DNA of 64,000 nucleotides from Gammaproteobacteria bacterium. Its GTDB lineage: Bacteria > Pseudomonadota > Gammaproteobacteria > Arenicellales > UBA868. The position numbers and the translations under genes are program-made. Under the pieces are notes generated by a model. The model was not told where the DNA came from. It worked only from the letters and a program-made list of their open reading frames with translations, and did not search any database. The stretch lies in NCBI GenBank assembly GCA_022450155.1, contig JAKUQR010000008.1, positions 78,283 through 142,282 of the forward strand, read 5' to 3'. Every line of letters begins with the position of its first letter. Within the stretch, counting starts at the first letter, position 1. This document shows, piece by piece, positions 1 through 9,505 of this stretch.

Positions 1-291
1 GGGTTTCTTCGGCGTCGATGTCTTCGTGGCGCGTGTTGTCTACCATGAGAAAAGGTGGTGCGTCAGGCGTGGTAAGAGATCAGAGGGTTGTTCTCCTGGC
101 CCTGTGATAAGTGGATTTGGTAGGTCGAAGCACCACGGAAATCTCCTTATCATCAATTATTTAGATCATAGCACATCCGAAATCCTGATCATTTTCTGCG
201 CTGAAACTGGTATGACCCATCGTTTTGGCATGCGTGACAGTCTGCGCGGTGAATCGGCCTGTAATTGGCCTTTTGCCAGTGGGCCCCTTTG
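1..291. other. Intergenic left edge, no firm gene
   Basis: No open frame here resembles a known protein. The longest plus-strand frame (26-292) has no ribosome-binding site and an atypical composition (many Cys, Trp and Arg). On the minus strand an ATG at 44-46 opens a frame that runs off the left edge and begins MVDNTRHEDIDAEET. Its charged, acidic start is compatible with a real N-terminus, but fifteen residues are too few to name and no good Shine-Dalgarno sequence precedes it. The stretch otherwise holds only sequence downstream of uvrA. Confidence 0.3.
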
Positions 292-322
292 AAAAAACTG
301 TCGCGGGGATCAGGCGATCAGC
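292..322 (-). terminator. Likely intrinsic terminator of uvrA
   Basis: Read on the minus strand, the uvrA stop codon runs straight into a short hairpin. Outer arms CTG/CAG and inner arms TCGC/GCGA are separated by one bulged A, and six T follow (292-297 on the plus strand are A). The stem is weak and overlaps the last codon, so termination may be inefficient. Confidence 0.45.
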
Positions 323-3173
323 TTTTTTTTGATGCAGCAGGTTGCAGAATCTTGGCCAGAAAACACCCGGTATAGGACTCCTTTACCCCGGCCACTGTTT
401 CCGGTGTGCCACAGGCCACCAATTGACCGCCCCGATGACCCCCTTCAGGACCCAGGTCAATTATCCAGTCGGCCGTCTTAACAACGTCCAGATTGTGTTC
501 AATTACGATCACGGTATTCCCGCCATCCCGAAGTCGGTGCAGTACCTGTAGCAACTGGCGAATATCGTGAAAGTGGAGTCCAGTTGTGGGCTCATCCAGT
601 ATATAAAGTGTGCGACCGGTATCCCGTTTTGAGAGTTCACGAGCGAGCTTGATGCGCTGGGCTTCACCGCCTGAAAGAGTGGTCGCACTCTGGCCCAGGG
701 AGAGATAGCTCAGACCAACGTCCATCAGCGTGTCGAGTTTGCGCTTGATGATGGGTACAGCCGAGAAAAAATCGCAGGCCTCGGCGACAGTCATTGCCAG
801 TACTTCACTGATGGTTTTGCCTTTGTATCGAATGTCGAGTGTTTCCCGGTTGTACCGTCCCCCTTTACACAGATCACAAGACACATAGATGTCGGGTAGA
901 AAATGCATCTCCACCTTGATCAGTCCGTCGCCCTGGCAGGCTTCACAACGCCCACCGCGGACATTGAACGAGAAGCGTCCAGGCTTGTAGCCCCGCGCAC
1001 GTGACTCTGGCACCGCAGCATAAAGTTCCCGGATTGGCGTAAACAGCCCAGTGTAGGTCGCAGGATTAGAACGTGGTGTCCTACCTATAGGGCTCTGGTC
1101 GATGTCGATGACTTTATCGAAATTTTCAAGACCTTTGATGCTGCGGTGCGGTGCTGCCTGATGGCGCCCGTGGTGAAGTTTGCTGGCCAGCGCTGGATAA
1201 AGCGTGTTATTGATCAGTGTGGATTTCCCGGATCCTGAGACACCCGTAACACAGGTGAAAAGGCCAACGGGTATTTCCACATCAATGGCCTGCAGGTTAT
1301 TTCCTTGGGCCCCATTGATTACCAGTATTTTTTGGGGATCTGTTTTAACACGCTTTTTCGGTATTTCGATCTGCAGGTCACCTGAGAGGTAGCGTCCGGT
1401 TAGGGAAGCCGTGCTGGCGATGATCTCGTCAGGTTTTCCTTGAACGACAATTTCTCCACCGTGAATGCCGGCACCGGGGCCCAGGTCGACGACATAGTCC
1501 GCACTGCGAATGGCTTCTTCGTCATGCTCGACAACAATAATGGTGTTCCCCAGGTCACGCAGCCGGTAAAGGGTTTCGAGAAGCCGCGCATTGTCGCGCT
1601 GATGCAGGCCGATCGAGGGTTCATCCAGGATGTAGGTCACACCGACAAGCCCAGATCCGATCTGAGACGCTAGCCGAATCCGCTGGGCTTCTCCGCCGGA
1701 CAGTGTTTCAGCTGTTCGGTCAAGCGTTAAATACTCAAGACCGACATTAAAAAGGAAGCGCAGCCGCTCCAAGATCTCTCGGATAATGCGTGCCGCGATG
1801 TCTCCGTGGCGTCCCGGCAGTTTGAGGAGTTGAAACAATTCCAGCGACTGTTCAACCGTTAGAGCTGTAATCTGATGAATCGCATGGTCGCCAACGAAAA
1901 CATGCCGGGCGCTTTCTCGCAATCTGCTGCCGTCGCAGGTCTTGCAAGACTGGGTATTGATGTAGCGGCTGAGTTCTTCCCGAATCAGACTGGATTCTGA
2001 ATCTTTGTAGCGTCGCTCCATGTTCGGCAGGACACCTTCGAATGCATGATTACGTCGCCTTGGCCGGCGGCCGTGAGCACGAAGATAGGTGAATGGAATT
2101 TTTTCAGAACCACTGCCATACAAAAGGACGTCGCGTGTTCTTTTGGGTAGCTTTGAATACGGTGTTTCAGTATTAAAACCGTAGTGGTCTGCCAGGCAGT
2201 TGATCAGGTTGAAATAAAACGCATTACGCCGGTCCCAACCAGCAATTGCTCCTGCCGCAAGACTGAGGGACTTGTCGTGCACTACCCGGTCAGGGTCGAA
2301 GAACTGGCGGACACCCAGGCCGTCACAATCGGGACAGGCACCGGCTGGATTGTTGAAAGAAAATAATCGCGGTTCGAGTTCACTCAGACTGTAGCCACAA
2401 TGAGGACAGGCAAAAAGGGCAGAGAACAAATGCGACTCCCCCTCGGTATATTCGTCATCGGGCAGAACCTGTACCAGAGCCAGCCCATCGGTCAGGGCAA
2501 GAGCGGTTTCGAATGATTCCGCAAGACGCTGTGCCGACTGCGGTCCCACAACAACGCGGTCGACCACAACCTCAATGGTGTGTTTCCGTTTCTTATCCAG
2601 TGATGGAATCTCATCCATTTCATACACAACACCATCAATCCTGACGCGTACAAATCCCTGACTCTGGAGCGTGTTGAACAGTTGCTGGTTTTCTCCCTTG
2701 CGATCCTGTATGACCGGGGCCATCAGCAGGAGTCGTGAACCGGCTTTTAAAGACATCACACGGTCAACCATTTCACTGACCGTACTCGCGTTGAGTACGG
2801 TGTCATGTTCCGGGCAGTAAGGTATCCCGACCCGGGCAAAAAGCAGGCGTAGATAGTCGTAGATCTCGGTGACAGTACCTACCGTAGAGCGTGGGTTGTG
2901 GGAAGAGGATTTCTGTTCAATACTGATTGTCGGTGACAGCCCCTCAATCAGATCGACATCAGGTTTTTCCATCCGTGACAGGAACTGCCGGGCATAGGTC
3001 GACAGTGACTCTACATAGCGCCGCTGCCCTTCGGCATACAGCGTATCGAATGCAAGAGAGGATTTTCCCGACCCGGACAGTCCGGTGATTACGATCAGCT
3101 GGTCTCTCGGTAGATCCAGATCGATATTCCTGAGATTGTGTGTTCGGGCACCCCGAATCTGGATTGCTCGCAT
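318..3173 (-). CDS. uvrA: Excinuclease ABC subunit A
   Basis: DNA damage sensor of nucleotide excision repair. As a dimer with UvrB it scans DNA and loads UvrB at lesions, using two ABC-type ATPase modules. All hallmarks are visible in 951 residues, the usual family length: the first Walker [10 protein letters not shown] at 31-39, a C-x2-C...C-x2-C zinc module near 255-285, the first signature LSGGEAQRI near 490, a second Walker [10 protein letters not shown] near 645, the second zinc module (CEAC...CDLC) around 740-770, and a second LSGGEAQRI near 835. The start is the ATG right before [12 protein letters not shown], the conserved beginning. It is divergent from the MFS gene at 3405. I looked for an SOS (CTGT-N8-ACAG) box in the shared upstream region and found none, so damage control by a classical LexA site is not evident. 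Confidence 0.97.
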   Translation of the reverse strand: MRAIQIRGARTHNLRNIDLDLPRDQLIVITGLSGSGKSSLAFDTLYAEGQRRYVESLSTYARQFLSRMEKPDVDLIEGLSPTISIEQKSSSHNPRSTVGTVTEIYDYLRLLFARVGIPYCPEHDTVLNASTVSEMVDRVMSLKAGSRLLLMAPVIQDRKGENQQLFNTLQSQGFVRVRIDGVVYEMDEIPSLDKKRKHTIEVVVDRVVVGPQSAQRLAESFETALALTDGLALVQVLPDDEYTEGESHLFSALFACPHCGYSLSELEPRLFSFNNPAGACPDCDGLGVRQFFDPDRVVHDKSLSLAAGAIAGWDRRNAFYFNLINCLADHYGFNTETPYSKLPKRTRDVLLYGSGSEKIPFTYLRAHGRRPRRRNHAFEGVLPNMERRYKDSESSLIREELSRYINTQSCKTCDGSRLRESARHVFVGDHAIHQITALTVEQSLELFQLLKLPGRHGDIAARIIREILERLRFLFNVGLEYLTLDRTAETLSGGEAQRIRLASQIGSGLVGVTYILDEPSIGLHQRDNARLLETLYRLRDLGNTIIVVEHDEEAIRSADYVVDLGPGAGIHGGEIVVQGKPDEIIASTASLTGRYLSGDLQIEIPKKRVKTDPQKILVINGAQGNNLQAIDVEIPVGLFTCVTGVSGSGKSTLINNTLYPALASKLHHGRHQAAPHRSIKGLENFDKVIDIDQSPIGRTPRSNPATYTGLFTPIRELYAAVPESRARGYKPGRFSFNVRGGRCEACQGDGLIKVEMHFLPDIYVSCDLCKGGRYNRETLDIRYKGKTISEVLAMTVAEACDFFSAVPIIKRKLDTLMDVGLSYLSLGQSATTLSGGEAQRIKLARELSKRDTGRTLYILDEPTTGLHFHDIRQLLQVLHRLRDGGNTVIVIEHNLDVVKTADWIIDLGPEGGHRGGQLVACGTPETVAGVKESYTGCFLAKILQPAASKKS

Positions 3174-3404
3174 GCCTCGGACCGGTGAAAAGCCAAACTG
3201 TTAATATTACGACTCGTACGCCTTGGCTTTCAAAGCTTTTTCCAGTATTTCTGTTTTCTACTCAGTTGATCGGAGTAAATCGAAAAAAAAGGTTGGCAAT
3301 TTGGGCCATGGGTGCAGTGTTTGTGGCAGCTAAACGGTGGTCCTGGGCCTAAACGGCTTAAAAAATTGGGAGATTGATCTCTGAAGCGAGATAAAAGTAC
3401 CGCG

Positions 3405-4769
3405 ATGAATGCGTTGGAAAGGCGCTCGGTGGTGGCGCTTTCGTCGCTTATGGGATTGAGGATGTTTGGGTTATTCCTGATCCTGCCGGTATTTGTGCTT
3501 TACGCCCCGGGACTTGAGGGCGCGACGCCGTTAACGGTGGGTATTGCATTGGGCGCCTATGGACTGACGCAGGCTGTGCTGCAGGTGCCATTCGGGATGC
3601 TGTCGGATCGCTATGGGCGAAAGCGGATGCTGAGTATAGGGTTGTTGCTGTTTGTATTCGGCAGTGTCGTCGCGGCGCTGTCCAGCAGTATCGAGGGCAT
3701 TATTTTGGGTCGCGCGATTCAGGGCACCGGCGCTATATCGGCAGTTGTGTTGGCCACGTTGTCGGATCTGACCAGAGAGCAAACGCGAACCAAAGCGATG
3801 GCCGTGGTCGGTGTGAGTATCGGCTTCTCATTTCTACTTGCGCTGATGTTGGGTTCCTCGCTGGTTCAGTGGCACGGTCTTTCCGGATTATTCTGGATCA
3901 CCGCCTGTCTTGCGGCTGCAGCCGTGTTAGTCGTATGGCTGACGGTACCGACTGCGACTCGTGTTTCGGCATCTGTCGAGATCCAACCCGTTCGCAGCCA
4001 GATCAGTGCTGTGTTGTTTAACCGCCAGTTGCAGGGTTTGAATCTGGGGATATTTGTTTTGCACATGACACTGATGGCACTTTTCATTGCTGTGCCTGTC
4101 GGCTTGCGTGACATCCTAGATCTGGTTTCAGCGAGTCACTGGCAGTTTTATGTGCCAGTCTTGGTGTGTTCAGTGTTCGGCATGGTGCCGTTGCTGATTT
4201 ATGGGATGCGACGGCACAGAACATTTGCTGTGTTCCGTCTCGCAATAGCACTGCTGCTCGCTGCACAACTGATCCTGATCATCGGGACGGATCAGGTTGC
4301 GTTTCTCATCGCCGGCGTCTGGTTGTTCTTTGTGGGTTTTAACCTACTCGAGGCCATGTTGCCGTCGCTGATGTCACGGCTCGCCCCGGCGGCAAGCAAA
4401 GGGACCGCACTGGGTATCTACAATACGTTCCAGTTTTTGGGGGTGTTTGCAGGCGGCGTTGTTGGTGGACTTATGTATGGTACGTGGGGTGTGGCCGGTG
4501 TCTATGGGTTTGCTGCGTGTGCTGTGTTCGTATGGCTGGTGTTGGCTTTAAGTACTTCGGCCCCGGTGTTGCTGGAAAGTTTGACGCTGCGTCTGGCAGA
4601 TACCGCTGATCAGGAACAGAGCGATGTCCTGCAGCGATTGAGTCAGGCGCCAGGGGTACGCGAAGCCGTAATCCTTCCGGGACGAGATCTGGTCTATCTG
4701 AAGGTCGACCCAGCAGAGGTTGACGAGGATGCCCTACGAGAAATAGATGGCGTAGTAGCTGTTGACTAG
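3405..4769 (+). CDS. MFS transporter, YajR-like
   Basis: Predicted inner-membrane drug/proton antiporter of the major facilitator superfamily. The 454 residues carry about twelve hydrophobic segments and the loop 2-3 signature GMLSDRYGRKRML near residue 63-75. After the last helix a soluble tail of roughly 65 residues (LSQAPGVREAVILPGRDLVYLKVDP...) resembles the ferredoxin-like YAM domain that ends E. coli YajR, which is also about 454 residues. The order uvrA / this transporter / ssb is the arrangement I know from pseudomonads and relatives. That supports orthology by position, but the substrate is unknown. It stops at TAG, one of several intact genes here that use TAG as a normal stop. Confidence 0.85.
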   Translation: MNALERRSVVALSSLMGLRMFGLFLILPVFVLYAPGLEGATPLTVGIALGAYGLTQAVLQVPFGMLSDRYGRKRMLSIGLLLFVFGSVVAALSSSIEGIILGRAIQGTGAISAVVLATLSDLTREQTRTKAMAVVGVSIGFSFLLALMLGSSLVQWHGLSGLFWITACLAAAAVLVVWLTVPTATRVSASVEIQPVRSQISAVLFNRQLQGLNLGIFVLHMTLMALFIAVPVGLRDILDLVSASHWQFYVPVLVCSVFGMVPLLIYGMRRHRTFAVFRLAIALLLAAQLILIIGTDQVAFLIAGVWLFFVGFNLLEAMLPSLMSRLAPAASKGTALGIYNTFQFLGVFAGGVVGGLMYGTWGVAGVYGFAACAVFVWLVLALSTSAPVLLESLTLRLADTADQEQSDVLQRLSQAPGVREAVILPGRDLVYLKVDPAEVDEDALREIDGVVAVD

Positions 4770-4786
4770 TTAGCCTGTTAACGCAG

Positions 4787-5380
4787 CTAAAGAGGTGGCC
4801 GTTTGGCTGAAATTTCAAACCATCGCCCGGCTGCCTCCTCAAATGCCACAGCAGCCCTGAACACGTCCTTGTCACAGTAGGTTCTGCCGACCACCTGAAT
4901 GCTCGTGGGTATACCGTTTGAGGCTCTACCGCTCGGCAAGGTCAGAACTGGACAGCGGCTCATGGTGTTAAATGGTGAAGTCATAACCCACCCAAGCATG
5001 GGGTTAACTTGCTTACCATTTATGCATACTGAATCCTATGACTGGTCAAAATCGGCGGGTACTGCAGGCAAGGCAGTGGTCGGACAAATAAGTACGTTGT
5101 GTTTTTCCAGGATAGGTCCCAGGGTGGCATACATACTGTTTGCAACTTCCAGTGTGGGTACAAAATCTACCGCTTCAGAGTCTCGTCCCTTTTCGGCAAA
5201 TGTCCGAGCATAGGTGGTTAACTGATCGCCGTGAGTCTCTAGTAGTACCGACAGTGATGCACCAAATAGGTGTTCCAGATAGGTGAGACCGGTATCGAGT
5301 GCATCGTGAGTCCAGCCGAGATCCACTTCTTCTATGGTTGCACCCAGGCTGCGGAAGATAGCCAGTGCAGCGCATAGTTT
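4787..5380 (-). pseudogene. Amidase C-terminal remnant (GatA-like family)
   Basis: Decayed C-terminal part of an amidase-signature hydrolase. Minus-strand codons read [20 protein letters not shown], then a helix-rich stretch, LICPTTALPAVPADFDQS, an in-frame TAG (5036-5038), and then DSVCINGKQVNPMLGWVMT and PFNTMSRCPVLTLPSG in the same frame to the end. These blocks match the last third of family members of about 460-500 residues. The N-terminal two thirds with the Lys-Ser-Ser catalytic triad are absent, so the product cannot be active. A stop codon (5381-5383) closes the frame on the 5' side, where the sequence switches to an ABC ATPase remnant. It is convergent with the MFS gene, 17 bp away. 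Confidence 0.75.
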
Positions 5381-5676
5381 TTAAAAACTGTATTTACAGG
5401 TCGCTGATGTGGAGGAAGCGGGCTGATGTCATCACCATCGAGCAGGATTGCGGCCCTCAGTGGGGTGGTCGAAACCGGCTACTAGCCGCAATAGCGTTGT
5501 CTTACCACAACCAGATGGTCCAAGGAGTGTAAAAACTCGTTCTGGTTGATCGAGACTGAAACCTGATCTAATGCTGTGACAGGTTGGTCGGTTTGGGCGC
5601 CAAAAACCTTTTTGACGGCTCTAACGTCAACTGCTACTTCAGTACTCAATTCGACGGTCCTCCTCAGTGCCAACAT
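5374..5676 (-). pseudogene. PotA-like ABC transporter ATPase, N-terminal remnant
   Basis: Beginning of an ATP-binding subunit of a spermidine/putrescine-type importer, broken by two frameshifts. The first frame reads [20 protein letters not shown] then [16 protein letters not shown]. One base is missing at the A5 run 5531-5535 (plus strand); restoring it gives [20 protein letters not shown], a perfect Walker A block. A second, +1 shift just before [14 protein letters not shown] must be corrected to reach [12 protein letters not shown], which leads into the Q-loop. There homology ends and the amidase remnant begins, within a shared GCGCTGCACTGG tract. The rest of the protein (signature, Walker B, TOBE domain) is missing. 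This looks like a deletion that joined two neighbouring transport/hydrolase genes and later decayed. Confidence 0.7.
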
Positions 5677-5792
5677 TCACGACTCAAGTAGCCCGGTTTA
5701 AAAAGGATCCAGTTGTTTGAGCAGATTCTAGGGCAGCGGGCGTAATTTCCATGGACTCAACACTGTACTCGAATATATGGTGACTGTAATCT

Positions 5793-5834
5793 GTGCGTTA
5801 ACGCACTTTAATCGATTGGAATCAGCGTTATACT
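5793..5834 (+). promoter_or_regulatory. Palindrome plus -10-like box ahead of ssb
   Basis: A perfect 14-bp palindrome GTGCGTTAACGCAC lies at 5793-5806, and a good -10 hexamer TATACT at 5829-5834. The palindrome ends 22 bp before the -10, so it covers the place where a -35 box would sit. No convincing -35 hexamer is visible at 16-18 bp, as expected for a regulated or activator-dependent promoter. It is not a standard LexA box. Assignment as an operator is inference from position and symmetry. Confidence 0.35.
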
Positions 5835-5930
5835 CAGATTTGGAGGTTTGCAATAGGTTCAGTGGTTTTGGGCTGGCAAAATGACCAGGAAGCACTGAGA
5901 TCAACCAAAAAGACGAAGCTGGAGAGCGCT

Positions 5931-6383
5931 ATGGCCAGAGGAGTAAATAAAGCAATCATCGTGGGTAATCTGGGACGGGATCCAGAAGTCCGTTATTCAG
6001 CCAGTGGCAGCGCGATCGCCAATGTAACTGTTGCAACAACCGACAGCTGGAAAGACCGGCAGTCGGGTGAGCGCCAGGAGCGAACCGAATGGCATCGCGT
6101 GGTGTTTTTTAATCGCCTGGCAGAAATTGCCGGTGAATATCTTAAAAAGGGTTCACAGGTGTTCATTGAGGGACGAATCCAGACCCGAAAGTGGGAGGAT
6201 AAAGACGGCAACGAGCGCTGGACGACCGAAATCGTGGCGAACGAGATGCAGATGCTGGGTTCACGCGGTGGCGGCAGTATGTCTGACGGACCGCCGGACG
6301 ATTCGGGTACTGCGCCGGCGCCTGGCAGCAGCGGTTCATCGGGCTTCAGTGACTCGGAATTTGATGACGATATCCCGTTTTAG
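5931..6383 (+). CDS. ssb: Single-stranded DNA-binding protein
   Basis: Essential ssDNA-coating protein of replication, recombination and repair. The start at 5931 gives the canonical N-terminus [22 protein letters not shown] and is preceded by GGAG at good spacing. An in-frame ATG further upstream (5862) would add 23 non-conserved residues and is rejected. Residues 1-110 form the OB fold (typical [22 protein letters not shown] block). A Gly/Ser/Pro-rich linker follows, and the chain ends in DDDIPF, the acidic tip that recruits partner proteins. At 150 residues the length is normal for proteobacterial SSB. Together with uvrA and the MFS gene it forms a conserved neighbourhood. Confidence 0.97.
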   Translation: MARGVNKAIIVGNLGRDPEVRYSASGSAIANVTVATTDSWKDRQSGERQERTEWHRVVFFNRLAEIAGEYLKKGSQVFIEGRIQTRKWEDKDGNERWTTEIVANEMQMLGSRGGGSMSDGPPDDSGTAPAPGSSGSSGFSDSEFDDDIPF

Positions 6384-6713
6384 GGAACCAAAACAGTTTC
6401 AAACTGAAATTAATTGGGCGTTTTGAGATTTAAATTCCAGAATTTCTAGATATATCTGAATACTTGATTTGTAGTTCAGTAGGGTCAAGGGTGCCACTGG
6501 TAAATTTTCATATGATTAATGCTGGGTCGCGTTGCAAAATTCTTAGCACAGTGTTTATAGTTCGCCCCGAGATGGATTAAGTGTCGAGCAGTTTGTATCG
6601 CTGGAATCTGTCGAAAAGAAAGTTAAAACCGGAGGAGATCAAGTCGACGACTGTGATAGAGCCAGTCGCTGTACGCTGTGTTAAAAACTTCCTCATGAAA
6701 CCCATTGAACGAC
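6384..6713 (+). promoter_or_regulatory. Leader/intergenic region of the liv-ligase operon with a promoter
   Basis: This gap of about 330 bp has no credible gene. It contains a good sigma-70-type candidate: TTGCAA at 6532-6537, an 18-bp spacer, and TATAGT at 6556-6561, giving an untranslated leader of about 145 nt. A purine-rich GGAGGAG further down is too far from the ATG to be its ribosome-binding site. An 8-codon frame (ATG at 6695) overlaps the start of the ligase gene and could be a leader peptide, but nothing else supports that. Confidence 0.4.
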
Positions 6714-8660
6714 ATGGTTAATACCACCTATTCGTCTGCCGAGACGTTTCCACGCTGCCTGCTTGACCAGGCTCAGCGTAATGGTGAAAAGCCAGCGATA
6801 CGCGAGAAGTACCTTGGCATCTGGCAGACATGGACCTGGCGCGAGGTCAGTGAACAGGTGCGGGTACTCGCGTGTGGACTGGCAGCGGTGGGTTTTAAGC
6901 GAGGTGACAAGCTTGCACTGATCGGTGACAACCGACCACGGCTTTACTGGTCAATGAGCGCAGCCCAGTGTCTGGGTGGCATCCCTGTGCCCATGTACCA
7001 GGATTCGGTAGCGGATGAACTTCAGTTCGTGGTTGAACACGCTGAGGTACGTTTTGCAGTTGTAGAAGACCAGGAACAGGTCGACAAGCTGCTCGAAATC
7101 ATGGACCGATGCCCGAAACTGGAGTTCATCATTTACTGTAATCCACGAGGTATGCGGAACTATTCGCAGGATTTTCTGATTGATCTTGAAACGGTTCAGC
7201 AAAAGGGTAAAGATTTCGAAAGCAAGAATACGGCGTTCTTTTCGGATGAAATAGACAAAGGCAAGAGCGGTGATGTTGCCTGCATTCTCTATACCTCGGG
7301 TACAACGGGAGATCCCAAAGGGGTTGTTCTGAGTCACGAGAGCCTGATCAAGACTGCGACCAATGCTGCGAACTGGGATCAGCTCACAGCAGACGGAAAC
7401 GTACTGGCCTATCTGCCAATGGCTTGGGTCGGTGACAATCTCTTCTCTTATAGTGAGTCGTACATTGTTGGGTATTGTGTCAACTGTCCTGAAAGTGGTG
7501 AAACGGTGCTGAACGATATGCGCGAGATCGGCCCGAGTTATTTTTTTGCACCACCGCGAATCTTTGAGAACTTGCTCACCAGCGTCATGATTCGGATGGA
7601 GGATGCCGGTGCTATTAAGCGCAGGATGTTCCACTACTTTATGGCGGTGGCGAAACGTACAGGCACACGAATTCTGGATGGTGAAAGCGTATCGGCAAGC
7701 GATAGATTGCTCTACATGCTGGGCCGATTGCTGGTCTATGGTCCACTGAAGGACATGTTAGGATTTACCCGTATCCGGATGGCTTATACCGCCGGGGAAT
7801 CTATCAGCCCAGAGTTGTTTGATTTCTATCGGTCACTCGGTATTAATCTGAAGCAGCTATACGGTCAGACCGAGGCATCCGTCCTCGTAACAATCCAGCC
7901 GGATGGTGAAGTGCGTTCAGATTCGGTTGGTGTACCAGCACCTGATGTCGAGATTGAAATCAGCGACGGTGGGGAAGTCTTATACCGTAGCCCGGGTGTT
8001 TTCTTGGAGTACTACAAGAATCCTGAAGCAACTGCAGAGACCAAGACCGCAGATGGTTGGGTACGCACCGGTGATGCTGGTTACTTCGACAAGGAAGGGT
8101 ATCTGAAGATCATTGATCGAGCTGCGGATGTGGGTAAGCTCAATGATGGTTCTATGTACGCACCAAAATATCTGGAGAACAAGCTCAAGTTTTTCCCCCA
8201 GATAAAAGAAGCAGTGACCTTCGGTCACCAGCAAGACTTTGTGTCTGCTTTTATCAATATTGACCTTGAGGCCATCAGCAACTGGGCGGAGAAGAACGAT
8301 GTGACCTACGCGAGTTACCACGAACTGGCCACAAATGATCGGGTGTCTAGTTTGATTCAGGATTGTGTCGCGTCGGTCAATCAGGAACTGGCCAACGAAG
8401 ATCAATTCAACACTTCCCAGATACAGCGTTTTGTCTTGCTCCACAAAGAACTGGATGCGGATGATGGTGAGTTGACCCGAACTCGAAAGGTTCGGCGAAA
8501 ATTCGTGGCTGAAAAATATTCAACGCTGGTCGATGCGTTGTATTCAAATCGAAACAATGTGCATGTCGAAACCGAAGTCACGTTTGAAGATGGCCAAAAA
8601 GGCTCGATTGAAGCAGATATAAAAATCTACGACATGCCTACTGCAGAGGCACCAGCCTGA
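6714..8660 (+). CDS. Long-chain-type acyl-CoA ligase (AMP-forming)
   Basis: Adenylate-forming ligase that activates a carboxylic acid to its CoA thioester using ATP. The P-loop-like A3 motif YTSGTTGDPKGVVLSH is clear near residue 195-210. A5 (YGQTEAS), A7 (GWVRTGDAGYFDKEGYLKIIDR) and the C-terminal cap domain follow, in a protein of about 648 residues, the length of long-chain/very-long-chain synthetases. The ATG at 6714 is chosen; a TTG three codons upstream is also possible and neither has a strong Shine-Dalgarno sequence. The stop overlaps the livG-type start (TGATG), so the ligase is translationally coupled to the transporter. I infer that it traps the imported acid as CoA ester. The substrate, fatty or aromatic, cannot be told from sequence. 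Confidence 0.88.
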   Translation: MVNTTYSSAETFPRCLLDQAQRNGEKPAIREKYLGIWQTWTWREVSEQVRVLACGLAAVGFKRGDKLALIGDNRPRLYWSMSAAQCLGGIPVPMYQDSVADELQFVVEHAEVRFAVVEDQEQVDKLLEIMDRCPKLEFIIYCNPRGMRNYSQDFLIDLETVQQKGKDFESKNTAFFSDEIDKGKSGDVACILYTSGTTGDPKGVVLSHESLIKTATNAANWDQLTADGNVLAYLPMAWVGDNLFSYSESYIVGYCVNCPESGETVLNDMREIGPSYFFAPPRIFENLLTSVMIRMEDAGAIKRRMFHYFMAVAKRTGTRILDGESVSASDRLLYMLGRLLVYGPLKDMLGFTRIRMAYTAGESISPELFDFYRSLGINLKQLYGQTEASVLVTIQPDGEVRSDSVGVPAPDVEIEISDGGEVLYRSPGVFLEYYKNPEATAETKTADGWVRTGDAGYFDKEGYLKIIDRAADVGKLNDGSMYAPKYLENKLKFFPQIKEAVTFGHQQDFVSAFINIDLEAISNWAEKNDVTYASYHELATNDRVSSLIQDCVASVNQELANEDQFNTSQIQRFVLLHKELDADDGELTRTRKVRRKFVAEKYSTLVDALYSNRNNVHVETEVTFEDGQKGSIEADIKIYDMPTAEAPA

Positions 8661-9469
8661 TGGCCGCAGTCATGGAAACACGTACGGTTGGCGATGTTGT
8701 TCTGAAAGCCGACGAGGTCACCGTGACCTTTGGTGCGGTGGAGGCGTTAACTGGTGTCAGTTTTGAGGTTAAAGAGCGGGAGATCTTGGCTATCATTGGA
8801 CCGAACGGCGCAGGCAAAACGACGATGCTCAACGTGGTCAACGGGTTTTACCACCCGGATTCGGGCTCAATCACGTTTAAGGGCGAAACCCGGAGTCGTA
8901 TGCGACCCCATGTGGCTGCAGCGCAAGGTATCGCACGTACCTTTCAGAATGTGGCCTTGTTCAAGGGTATGAGCACGCTGGACAACATCATGACGGGTCG
9001 TAATCTCAAGATGAGTCGCTGGGCGACGAACATCCTCTCGGCGGCGATCTACTACGGGCCGACGCAAAAGGAAGAGATTGCCCATCGTGAGCATGCCGAA
9101 CACGTCATCGATTTTCTGGAGATCCAGTCGATTCGCAAAACACCGGTGGGTAGATTGCCTTATGGGCTTCAAAAGCGTGTGGAATTGGGTCGGGCACTCG
9201 CAGCAGAGCCCGATCTGTTGTTATTGGACGAACCCATGGCCGGGATGAATCTTGAAGAAAAACAGGACATGTGCCGCTTTGTCCTTGACGTGAACGATGA
9301 ATTCGGCACCACAATAACGCTGATTGAGCATGACATGGGTGTGGTTATGGATATCTCCGACCGGGTGGTGGTACTGGACTACGGTAAGAAGATTGCTGAA
9401 GGCACCCCGGATGAGATCAAGAGTAACCAGACAGTCATTGATGCCTACTTGGGCGTTTCGACTGATTAA
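8660..9469 (+). CDS. livG: Branched-chain-type ABC transporter ATPase (LivG-like)
   Basis: One of two nucleotide-binding subunits of a Liv (HAAT family) importer. Walker A GPNGAGKTT is near residue 49-57. The Q-loop is in TFQNVALFKGM. A degenerate signature (GRLPYGLQKRVELGRALA) replaces LSGGQ, as is usual for LivG, and Walker B LLLLDEPMAGM is clear. The extended C-terminal tail EGTPDEIKSNQTVIDAYLG is characteristic of LivG. The start codon overlaps the ligase stop by one base. The symbol reflects family, not proven substrate; many such systems import aromatic acids, amides or urea instead of leucine. Confidence 0.9.
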   Translation: MAAVMETRTVGDVVLKADEVTVTFGAVEALTGVSFEVKEREILAIIGPNGAGKTTMLNVVNGFYHPDSGSITFKGETRSRMRPHVAAAQGIARTFQNVALFKGMSTLDNIMTGRNLKMSRWATNILSAAIYYGPTQKEEIAHREHAEHVIDFLEIQSIRKTPVGRLPYGLQKRVELGRALAAEPDLLLLDEPMAGMNLEEKQDMCRFVLDVNDEFGTTITLIEHDMGVVMDISDRVVVLDYGKKIAEGTPDEIKSNQTVIDAYLGVSTD

Positions 9470-9505
9470 GTATCATACAAGTGCAGCGGATTAAGGAATA
9501 AAGAA

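Noticed and set aside
26..292. An 88-codon open frame at the left edge
   Set aside because: No ribosome-binding site, odd composition and no recognisable family; more likely a chance frame.
3174..3404. LexA/SOS box upstream of uvrA
   Set aside because: CTGT occurs at two places, but neither has ACAG at N8. An inverted repeat AAAGCCAA/TTGGCTTT (3189-3230) with a 26-bp gap is present but matches no known site.
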